Positions 56,603-64,000 of a stretch of 64,000 nt of DNA are shown here, one piece after another. The first letter of the stretch is position 1. Each line of letters begins with the position of its first letter. The notes under the pieces were generated by a model. That model saw nothing but the letters and a program-made list of their open reading frames with translations, ran no database searches and was not told the DNA's origin. The stretch is from Paracoccus salipaludis (GTDB lineage Bacteria > Pseudomonadota > Alphaproteobacteria > Rhodobacterales > Rhodobacteraceae), in contig NZ_NSJZ01000004.1 in NCBI RefSeq assembly GCF_002287065.1, forward strand, positions 186,001 to 250,000, written 5' to 3'. The position numbers were made by a program, and so were the translations under genes.

Positions 56603-56655
56603 GGGCGGCCTCGCGGGAATTGCGGGCCGGACCTAGCACGGGGGCCGCGCGGTTT

Positions 56656-58002
56656 CTAGCGCGGCGTGGCCCGCAGCCAGACGCCGCCTTCGGGCCGCAG
56701 CGTCAGGATCATCCGGGGCACCGGCACCCGGCCGGGAACCAGCGCGAAGTCGAAGCGGGCCAGCAGCGTGGCGAGGATGATCGCGGCCTCCTGCAGGGCA
56801 AAGCTGGCGCCGATGCAGATGCGGGGACCGCCGCCGAAGGGCAGGAAGGAAAAGCGGTCGCGTTCCACGCCGGGGGCGAAGCGCTCGGGGTCGAAGGCGT
56901 CGGGGTTCTCCCACAGCAGGTGGTGACGGTGCAGCGCATAGATCGGCAGCATGACGGTGTCGCCGGGTTCGATCCGCCGCCCGCCCAGGCTGTCGGCGCG
57001 GCGGGCCGTGCGCGAGATGAAGGCGGCCGGCGGGTAAAGCCGCAGGGATTCCTGCACGACCTGCTGGACGTATGGCAGGCGCGGCAGTTCGGCGGCGGTG
57101 ATGCGGGGGCCCGCCGCCTGCGCCTCGGCCGCGGCGCGAGCCTGCACGGCGGGATCGAAGGCGCAAAGGTAAAGCGCCCAGGACAGCGTCAGCGCCGTCG
57201 TCTCGTGCCCCGCCACGATGAAGGTCAGCAGGTTGTCGCGCAGTTCCGAGGCGTTCATGGACCGCCCCGTTTCCGGGTCCACGCCCGAGCGCAGCAGGTC
57301 CAGCAGGTCCGGCGGCACCCGGGGCCCGCGCCGCGCACGTTCCGCGATGGCCCGGTCGGCGAGCTTCTTCGTTTCCCGCAGCCCCTGCCCCGAGAAGATG
57401 CGGCCCGGGCGCGGCACCCAGGGCGGCGCCCCCAGCACGTCCAGCACCGACACCCGCGCGGTCGAGGCGATATAGCCGTTGATCGCGTGGTGGACGGCAT
57501 CGCGGTCAAATCCCTCGTCGCCGGAAAATGTCACGTCGCTGATGACGTCGAAGGTCGCGGCGACCATCTCGGCATAGGCGTCGAAGGGCTGGGCGGCGGC
57601 GGCGATGCGCGCGGCCGAGGCCTCGGCGGCGGCGGTCATGACCGGGGCCAGCGCCTCGACGTTGCGGGCGGCAAAGGCGGGGGTGGCGGCCAGCCGCTGC
57701 CAGCGCCACTGCGCGCCTTCGGCGATGAACAGGCTGTCGCCGATGGCGGGCTCCAGCAGCAGCTTGGTGACGGTGGACTTGGGGTAATCCTCGACCCGGT
57801 CCTTCAGCACGCGCCGCAGCGCGCCCGGGTCCATGACCATGTGCCAGCGGATGCCCAGGCGCCCCGAGACCATCGGCTGGCGCAGCGCGATTTCCGGAAT
57901 CAGTTCCAGCACGTTGCGCCGCGCCGTCAGCGCCGAGCCGACGATTCCAAGCGGGCGCGAGGCAAGGGGCACACGGGGCGGCAGGAGGTTGACGCTGTCC
58001 AT
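56656..58002 (-). CDS. Cytochrome P450
   Basis: Soluble bacterial P450 of 448 residues. The heme-thiolate loop FLPFGGGPRICIGASFALQ holds the cysteine, the oxygen-activating I-helix is in FIVAGHETTALTLSW, and the K-helix ExxR in ESLRLYPP. It is followed by a second conserved arginine region (DAFDPERFAPG). Substrate is unknown, and no ferredoxin or reductase gene is adjacent. The start ATG at 58002 follows a 400-base spacer rich in inverted repeats. Confidence 0.92.
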   Translation of the reverse strand: MDSVNLLPPRVPLASRPLGIVGSALTARRNVLELIPEIALRQPMVSGRLGIRWHMVMDPGALRRVLKDRVEDYPKSTVTKLLLEPAIGDSLFIAEGAQWRWQRLAATPAFAARNVEALAPVMTAAAEASAARIAAAAQPFDAYAEMVAATFDVISDVTFSGDEGFDRDAVHHAINGYIASTARVSVLDVLGAPPWVPRPGRIFSGQGLRETKKLADRAIAERARRGPRVPPDLLDLLRSGVDPETGRSMNASELRDNLLTFIVAGHETTALTLSWALYLCAFDPAVQARAAAEAQAAGPRITAAELPRLPYVQQVVQESLRLYPPAAFISRTARRADSLGGRRIEPGDTVMLPIYALHRHHLLWENPDAFDPERFAPGVERDRFSFLPFGGGPRICIGASFALQEAAIILATLLARFDFALVPGRVPVPRMILTLRPEGGVWLRATPR

Positions 58003-58404
58003 GCCTTTCCAATTCCCGAACCGCAGCGTAGTTGCAGGCGCGCATCGGCCGTCACGCCGGCGTGATGGCCCCTTGGGGCCAGAGGCTCGCGCACGATTGC
58101 GTCACCGCCGCGATCAACCCTTCCGGGGGATCACGCGCTGACGGCGGCGACCGACCTGCGTGCCGCCCCCGGGGCTGTCAGGGATCGTTCCTTGACAGCG
58201 GTCCCCTGGGCCAGGGGAAATCCAGCACATGGCCAGGGTCCCCTGCCTCTGACCGGACGCAGTCGCAGGTGGCAGCGAATGGCCGGAGAAAAGCGCCGAC
58301 ACCGCCGCTCGCCGATGATCCGGCAAACGCGGTCGCCGGAACATGAACGTCGTCCGGCCCCATGGCACGAGCGATGTGATGCACGTCCCGCACAGGTCGC
58401 AGGC
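58003..58404. other. Intergenic region with a cluster of inverted repeats
   Basis: About 400 bases with no supported gene. Four inverted repeats: 58047-58070 (TCACGCC/GGCGTGA core with GGCC flanks), 58066-58081 (TGGCCCC-TT-GGGGCCA), 58175-58198 (CTGTCAGGGA/TCCTTGACAG) and 58202-58218 (TCCCCTG-GGC-CAGGGGA). The first two share a flank and are mutually exclusive. Short open frames are present but have no similarity to known proteins. Confidence 0.4.
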
Positions 58405-58632
58405 TCAGGTCTCCAGGCTGGCGATCGTGCGGAGAATCTGGTCCCGGTGCGCCTTCCATACCAGCAGAGTTTCCCGGAGCACCCGCAGCAGGGCTTCAGC
58501 CTCGGCCGTATTCTGACCCTGTGACCGCATGAGCGCCATCAGTTCCTCCTGCCGGAAGACCCGGTCCTCGCCTTCGATGACGTCGCGCTCGGCCAAGGCA
58601 AGATGGGCACGTTCCATCGCAAGATCCGGCAT
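58405..58632 (-). CDS. Small helical protein beside chemotaxis-like genes
   Basis: A 75-residue protein, mostly helical and charged (MERAHLALAERDVIEGEDRV... WKAHRDQILRTIASL). The ATG at 58632 has a GGAAGGAA ribosome site; in-frame upstream codons lack one. No domain is recognised. Similar short proteins are often found beside light- or chemotaxis-sensing PAS/HWE kinases, as here, so a link to the adjacent CheB gene is a fair inference. Confidence 0.55.
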   Translation of the reverse strand: MPDLAMERAHLALAERDVIEGEDRVFRQEELMALMRSQGQNTAEAEALLRVLRETLLVWKAHRDQILRTIASLET

Positions 58633-58763
58633 GGTTCCTTCCCCCATGAGGTGGACGCCGCCCTGGCAAAGCGGCGTTCCCTGCGCTGACAGGCCCATGA
58701 CAAGGGAACACGCCATCACCGGATGCAGTTTCCTCTGAGTGGAATGAACAGATGGAGCGATGC

Positions 58764-59789
58764 ATGGACGAGCGCGACATCATCGTGATTGGCGGCTCGT
58801 CGGGTGCGACCGCACCCCTCAAGGCGATCCTGGGCGGCCTGCCCCGGGATCTGCCCGCCGCCGTCTTCGTGGTCCTGCATATCCCGGCGCGCAGCATCGG
58901 CATCCTGGCCACTGTCCCTCAGGCCGCCAGCAATCTGCCGGTGCAGCCCGCAGAGGACGGAATGGAGATCCGGCCCGGCCACGTCTATCTGGGCGTGCCG
59001 GATCGCCACCTGCTGCTGGCCGATGGCCGTATCCGCCTGGGCCGGGGCCCGCGCGAGAACATGGCGCGCCCGGCCATCGATCCGCTGTTCCGATCGGCCG
59101 CGATCGCCTATGGCCCGCGGGTGGTGGGCGTGCTGCTCAGCGGGCTGTTGAATGACGGCGCCTCGGGACTGTCGGCGATCAAGCGTTGCGGCGGTCTGGC
59201 GCTGGTTCAGGACCCGCAGGACGCCATTGCCGACGAGATGCCGCTGGCGGGCCTTCGCGCCGTGTCCGCCGACCTGGTGGCGCCGGGCGAACGCATCGGC
59301 GACGTGCTGGCCGACCTGGCGCGCGAAGCTGCCGGGCCCCGCGTGCCCATCCCGCCCGAGATCCGGCTGGAAGTGGACATCGCCGCGGGCGAGCGCGTCG
59401 ACAGCGAGGTTCTCGGCCGCATCGCCGATCCCGCGCCGCTCATCTGCCCGGACTGCGGCGGCGTCATGTCGCAACTGCGCGAGCCCGGCCCCCTGCGCTT
59501 CCGCTGTCAGGTCGGACATGCCAAGACCGCCGAGGTCCTGGCCTACGAGCAGGAAAGGTCCGTGGACGAGGCGCTGCGCGTGGCGCTGCGGATCATCGAG
59601 GAACGGGCCGAGCTGGTGTCCCGCATGGCCGAGGACGGCCGCATCGCCGGTCGCCGCGCCGTGGCCGAGATGTATGAGGAACGCGCCCGGGAATACCGCC
59701 GTTATGGCGACACGATCCGGCGCGCGGTGCTGAATTCGATGCGCCCTCCCGAGCCGTCGGGCGACGAAGGGGGGCAGGATCAGGCTTGA
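58764..59789 (+). CDS. cheB: CheB-type protein-glutamate methylesterase
   Basis: Chemoreceptor methylesterase of 341 residues without a receiver domain. The Ser-His-Asp triad looks intact: S12 in IGGSSGAT, H39 in FVVLHIPA, D131 in LLSGLLNDGASG. A C-terminal zinc-ribbon-like CPDCGG...RFRCQVGH segment (from about residue 230) and a helical tail follow. GGAG at 58754-58757 precedes the ATG at 58764; an in-frame ATG at 58752 is less likely. It stands directly upstream of the broken CheB/CheR-kinase gene and is probably a partner in the same non-canonical pathway. Confidence 0.85.
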   Translation: MDERDIIVIGGSSGATAPLKAILGGLPRDLPAAVFVVLHIPARSIGILATVPQAASNLPVQPAEDGMEIRPGHVYLGVPDRHLLLADGRIRLGRGPRENMARPAIDPLFRSAAIAYGPRVVGVLLSGLLNDGASGLSAIKRCGGLALVQDPQDAIADEMPLAGLRAVSADLVAPGERIGDVLADLAREAAGPRVPIPPEIRLEVDIAAGERVDSEVLGRIADPAPLICPDCGGVMSQLREPGPLRFRCQVGHAKTAEVLAYEQERSVDEALRVALRIIEERAELVSRMAEDGRIAGRRAVAEMYEERAREYRRYGDTIRRAVLNSMRPPEPSGDEGGQDQA

Positions 59790-59875
59790 AGGAACCGCCT
59801 GCCGATGACAGATGATTGCACGTCCCGCCGCCCGGAGACCTAGGGCCGTCCTGCCAGGAAGGGGCATGTTTCGCG

Positions 59876-62800
59876 ATGACGGATGCGAAAGGCCGGGTAG
59901 AGATGTCCAAGGATACGGTTTCCGACCGGGGCGAGCCTGCGCAGGTCATCGCGGCGATCACGGCCTCGGCAGCAAAAGCCGCCTCGTTCCAGGAACTGCT
60001 GCGGCGGCTGCCGCCCCAGCCCGAGGCCGCCCTTGTCCTCGTCCTGCAGCACATGGAAGCCTTCGACGAGGGCGGTTTCCGTCAGGCCGCCTCCGAGGGC
60101 GGGCACGATCCCGTCCTGATCGCCAACGGGATGCCGGTCGAGGCCGGCCGGCTTTACGTCAATCCGCCCGACATGATCGTGACCGTCGAAGGTGGCCGCT
60201 TCGCGGCCCAGCCCACCGACTAGGCCCCGGCATCGCAGGGCGTCATCGACAGCTTCCTGGTGTCGCTGGCCCGCGATCAGGGCGACCGGGCGATCGGCGT
60301 CGCGCTGGACGGCACGGATGGCGAGGGCACCCTGGGCGCGCGCGAGCTGAAGGCCGCGGGCGGGCTGGTGCTGGCCGAATGCGTGCCGGAGAACCTTGCC
60401 CACAGCGACGCCGCGGCCGCACTGGCCGATGCCGTCCTTCCCGTGGACGAGGTCCCGGACCGCCTCGTGTCGCTGATCGAACAGGCTGCGCGGGGCCTCA
60501 GCAGGACCGAGGCACCGGCCAGCGAGGACATTCAGGCCGCCGGCACGGTCGAGGCGCTGAACGCGATCGCCGGGCTGCTGTGCCAGAAGACCGGCCACGA
60601 CTTCCACGGCTACAAGCGCGGCACCTTCCTGCGCCGCGTCCAGCGCCGGATGCAGGCGCTGCTGATCGACGAGCTGCCCGCCTATATCGAACTGCTCCGC
60701 ACCTCCGCCGACGAGGCGCAGAACCTGTTCAACGATCTTCTGATCGGCGTGACCGAATTCTTCCGCGACGGAAAGGAATGGGCCATCCTCGAACAGGACG
60801 TGATCCCGCACCTGTTCAAGGGCAAGCACCGGCGCGAGCCGCTGCGGGTCTGGGTCGTCGGTTGCTCGACCGGCGAGGAGGCCTATTCCCTGGCGATCCT
60901 GCTGGCCGAACATCGCGCCAAGGTGGAAGAGCCACCCCCGATCCAGATCTTCGCTTCGGACCTGGACGGGCAGGCGCTGGCGGCGGGGCGGGCCGGCCGA
61001 TATTCCGACAGCATCGCCAGGCAGATGACGCCCGAGCGGCTGGCACGATGGTTCGTCAAGGAAGGCGACACCTATTGCGTGGTCAAGGAACTGCGCGAGA
61101 TGTGCATCTTCTCCCAGCACAGCCTGATCAAGGACGCGCCCTTCTCGCGGCTCGACCTCGTTTCCTGCCGGAACCTGCTGATCTACCTGGACGCGGAACT
61201 GCAGGAGAAGGTGATCCCGCTGTTCCACTTTGCCCTGCGCCCCGGCGGCTTCCTGTTCTTGGGTAATTCCGAGAACGCCTCGCGCCACCAGAACCTGTTC
61301 GTGCCCGTCGAGCCGCGCTCGCGCATCTTCCGGCGGCTGGATACGGCAACGCGCGTCTTCCCCGACTTCCCCTTCACCTCGGTGGACCGGCCCCGGATCG
61401 CCCGCAGCGCGGGTCACGGCGCGTCCATGATCCAGCCCACCGCCGCGCGCGATCTGACCCGCTGGGCCGAGCATGCGATGGAGCGGCACAACCCCGCCTT
61501 TGTCGTCATCGACGAGGGCCACAACGTGCTGCATTTCTCGGGGCCGATGGGGCGCTTTCTCGCGCCCGCCAGCGGGGCGGCCTCGCTGAACCTGCTGCAG
61601 CTCGTCCATCCGGCCCTGCGGGCGGAATTGCGGAATGCCCTCAGCCGCGCGGCGGTCGAGGAGCATAGCGTCGAGCTGCCGGGACGGGAGCTTGGAACCA
61701 ACGGCCAGCGCCTGCGGGTGAACCTGATCATCGAGCCGCGCCTGGCCGTGTCCGACAGGCAGCCGGGCTTCCTTGTCGTCTTCAAGGACTGAGACGCCCT
61801 GCCCGATCACGACATGCTCGGGGACACAGTCCCCGACCGGCGACGAGCACCTGCGCCGGCTGGAGGAAGAACTGCGCCTGACCCGCGACCGCCTGCAGGC
61901 CACCATCGAGGAACTGGAAAGCACCAACGAGGAGCTGAAGTCCTCGAACGAGGAATACCAGTCGCTGAACGAGGAGCTGCAAAGCGCCAACGAGGAGCTG
62001 GAAACCTCGAAGGAGGAGCTTCAGTCCGTCAACGAGGAGCTGACCACCGTCAACGGCGAGCTGGCCCACCGGGTGCAGGAACTGGCGCGGGCGAACAGCG
62101 ACCTCAAGAACTTCCTCGAATCCACCCAGATCGCCACGCTGTTCCTGGACAGCGAACTGAAGGTGACGAACTTCACCCCTGCCATCGTCGATATCTTCCA
62201 CCTGGTCGAATCCGACGAGGGTCGTCCCATCGAACACATCAAGGCCCGCGTCGCGCATGACGGCCTGGCCGAAGACGCGCGCCGCGTGCTGCGCACCCTG
62301 GCGCCTGTCGAGCGCGAGGTGGACAATCCCGAGACGCAGGCCCGCTACATCGCCCGCATCCTGCCCTATCGCAGCACCGACAACTTCATCGCGGGCGTGG
62401 TCATCACCTTTGTCGATGTCACCGCCCGGCGCGAGGCCGAGGAACGGCTGCGCCGCAGCGAGGAGCGGTTCCGCGCCATCGTGGAAACCGCGCGCGACTA
62501 TGCCATCTTCACCACCGACACGGCAGGCAGGATCGAGACCTGGCCGGCCGGGGCCGAGCAGGTCTTCGGCTGGAGCGAGGACGAGGCAACCGGCCGACCG
62601 GTGGACATCACCTTCACGCCCGAGGACCGCGAGAAGGGGGTGCCTGGCAAGAGCGCCAGACCGCCCTGGACGACGGTCTGGCGGCCGATGTGCGCTGGCA
62701 CCTGCGCAAGGATGGCATGCGCGTCTTCATCAACGGCACGACCCGGCCCCTGCCGGGGCCGGATGGCCGGCAGACGGGCTTCCTGAAGATCGGCCAGGAC

Positions 62801-64000
62801 GTGACCGGCCAGCGGGCAACAGAGGCCGCGCTGCGCGCCAGCGAGGCTCGGCAAGCCTTCCTGCTGAGGCTGTCGGACGCCCTGAGGCCGCTGACCGATC
62901 CGGCTGCGATCCAGGGCACGGCGTCGCGGATCCTGGCCGAGCACATGGACGTGGACCGCGCCTATTACGTCGAGGTGGACGAGAAGGCCGGAACTGCCAG
63001 GGTCGGGCGCGATCACGTCCGGGATGGCGCGCCGTCGCTGGCGGGCGAGCACCAGATCGCGGACTTCGCCTGGTCGGTCGAGATCCTGCGCCGCGGCGAG
63101 TGCCACGCGATCGCGGACACCGGCATCTCGCCCCTGGTGCCCGCGACCGGGCGGCCCGCCTCGGCCGCGCTGGACATCATCGCCTGGGCGGGCGCGCCGC
63201 TCATCAAGGAAGGGCGGCTGGTGAGTGCGCTCTGCGTCGCCGCTGCCGAGCCGCGCGACTGGACCGCGGAGGAGATGACGACGCTGCGCGAGACAGCCGA
63301 GCGCGTCTGGGCCGCGGTCGAGCAGGCCCGGGCCGAGACCCGGCTGCGCGAAACCGAGGCCCGCCTGACCGCCTTCGGCGAGGCCTCCCTGGACGTGCTG
63401 TGGATCAGGAACGCCGAAACGCTCAACTTCGAGTATGTCAGCCCGGCGTTCGAGCGGATCTACGGCATCGGGCGCGACGAGGTGCTGCAGGGCGACACCC
63501 TGCGCAACTGGCTGGACAGGATCCTGCCCGAGGACCGGGAACGCGCCTGCGAGGCCATGGAGCGCGTCCGTCAAGGAGAGCGGCATCCCTTCGAGTACCG
63601 CATCACCTGTCCCCGGATCGGGCAGGTCCGCCTGCTGCGCGACACCGGCTTTCCCATCCGCGACCCGGGCGGCCGGGTGCTGTGGATCGCGGGCGTCGGC
63701 CATGACGCCACCGACGAGGCCGCCTCGGCCAAGCAGCTGAAGGTGCTGGTGGCCGAACTGCAGCACCGTACCCGCAATCTGCTTGGCGTGGTCCGCTCCG
63801 TCATGGAACGGACAGTGCACAGCAGCACCTCGCTGAACGATTTCAACGAGCGTATCGGTGAACGGCTGGGGGCGCTTGCCCGCGCCAACGGATTGCTGTC
63901 GCGCCTGAAGGAGGGCGACCGCATCGACTTCGACGAACTGCTCCGCTCCGAACTCGATGCGCACGGAGCCCTGGACGGCGACCAGGGTCCGCAGATCAGC
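59876..64000 (+). pseudogene. Broken CheB/CheR-PAS-GAF-HWE histidine kinase (partial, runs off window)
   Basis: A very large signalling gene with three lesions. In order: CheB-like domain (59906-60500), interrupted by an in-frame TAG at 60221-60223; CheR methyltransferase (about 60540-61290; VVGCSTGEEAYSLAILL, SCRNLLIYLD); a PAS-like segment (61480-61790); frameshift with a TGA at 61790-61792, after which a glutamate-rich coiled coil (ELKSSNEEYQSLNEELQSAN) continues in another frame; PAS domains; a one-base deletion near 62643-62646 in a PAS domain; then GAF, PAS and an HWE-type H-box (ELQHRTRNLLGVVRSVMERT) continuing past 64000. The CheB-like Asp (SGTGSDG in relatives) is DGTDGEG. Sequencing error is possible but three in one gene is unusual. 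Confidence 0.8.

Noticed and set aside
58032-58346. Open frame of about 100 codons in the P450 upstream spacer
   Set aside because: No ribosome site, no recognisable sequence, and it runs through several hairpins.
59840-61990. Long open frame on the minus strand opposite the CheB/CheR gene
   Set aside because: No recognisable protein; the plus-strand domains are clear even though broken.
61773-62660. Programmed frameshifting in the CheB/CheR-kinase gene
   Set aside because: No slippery heptamer at the first frame change; a five-G run lies near the second but a missing base in the following CCTGG restores the family motif better. The upstream nonsense codon also argues for decay.

Overview
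The window is dense, GC-rich bacterial chromosome with mostly housekeeping gene content. Gene families, codon bias, very GC-rich spacers and gene order (TsaE-AmgK/MurU/AddB/AddA/TrxA, type 2 ArgC, a CenR-like regulator, quinoprotein-relay proteins, a CheB/CheR/PAS/HWE-kinase protein) point to an alphaproteobacterium of the Rhodobacteraceae/Paracoccaceae, most likely Paracoccus or a close relative. This placement rests on protein recognition, not on a database search. I saw no rRNA, tRNA, CRISPR array, insertion sequence or prophage.

Layout. 0.1-6.5 kb: kynureninase, then a tripartite RND efflux unit with two adaptors and a TriC/AcrB-like pump. 6.5-13.5 kb: recQ-yggT (minus), then a thioesterase, an UMF1-type MFS transporter, MepA endopeptidase, a phytase-like esterase and a YhhQ queuosine-precursor transporter (plus). 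13.5-13.7 kb: a compact unit with a promoter, a 18-codon ORF with an exceptionally long Shine-Dalgarno sequence, and a terminator. 13.8-27 kb: BktB-like thiolase, a lytic-transglycosylase-like lipoprotein, LolA, UbiH-type hydroxylase, amidase, aminotransferase, FtsK, a DUF2268 protein, rhomboid protease, L,D-transpeptidase, RibA and CenR. 27-39 kb: glutathionyl-hydroquinone reductase, XthA, CnoX-like thioredoxin, Lon-N protein, Trm112, ArgC, DUF779, topoisomerase IB, a divergent metallohydrolase/SoxYZ-carrier pair, aldo/keto reductase, nitronate monooxygenase, and a divergent NCS2 permease/IclR regulator pair. 40-48.8 kb: a long overlapping operon TsaE-AmgK, MurU, AddB, AddA, then TrxA. 48.8-58 kb: PAS-GGDEF-EAL protein, serralysin-type RTX protease, pheS and pheT separated by an AT-rich orphan gene, and a cytochrome P450. 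58-64 kb: a chemotaxis-like signalling cluster (small protein, CheB, and a very large CheB/CheR/PAS/GAF/HWE-kinase gene carrying one nonsense codon and two frameshifts, running off the window).

How genes work together: cell-wall turnover and recycling is represented by MepA, the SLT lipoprotein, the L,D-transpeptidase and AmgK-MurU, with CenR as a likely envelope regulator. AddA/AddB, RecQ, XthA, FtsK and topoisomerase IB cover DNA repair and segregation. The SoxYZ-like carrier and its metallohydrolase normally accompany PQQ dehydrogenases, but none is encoded here.

Most interesting signals: (1) the mini-ORF/RNA unit at 13.5 kb, whose 15-base Shine-Dalgarno sequence nearly matches the full 16S 3' tail and can pair with a downstream element; (2) the AT-rich two-helix membrane protein gene fitted exactly between pheS and pheT; (3) the multiply broken signalling kinase gene; (4) a perfect 11-bp inverted repeat between the NCS2 permease and the IclR regulator.
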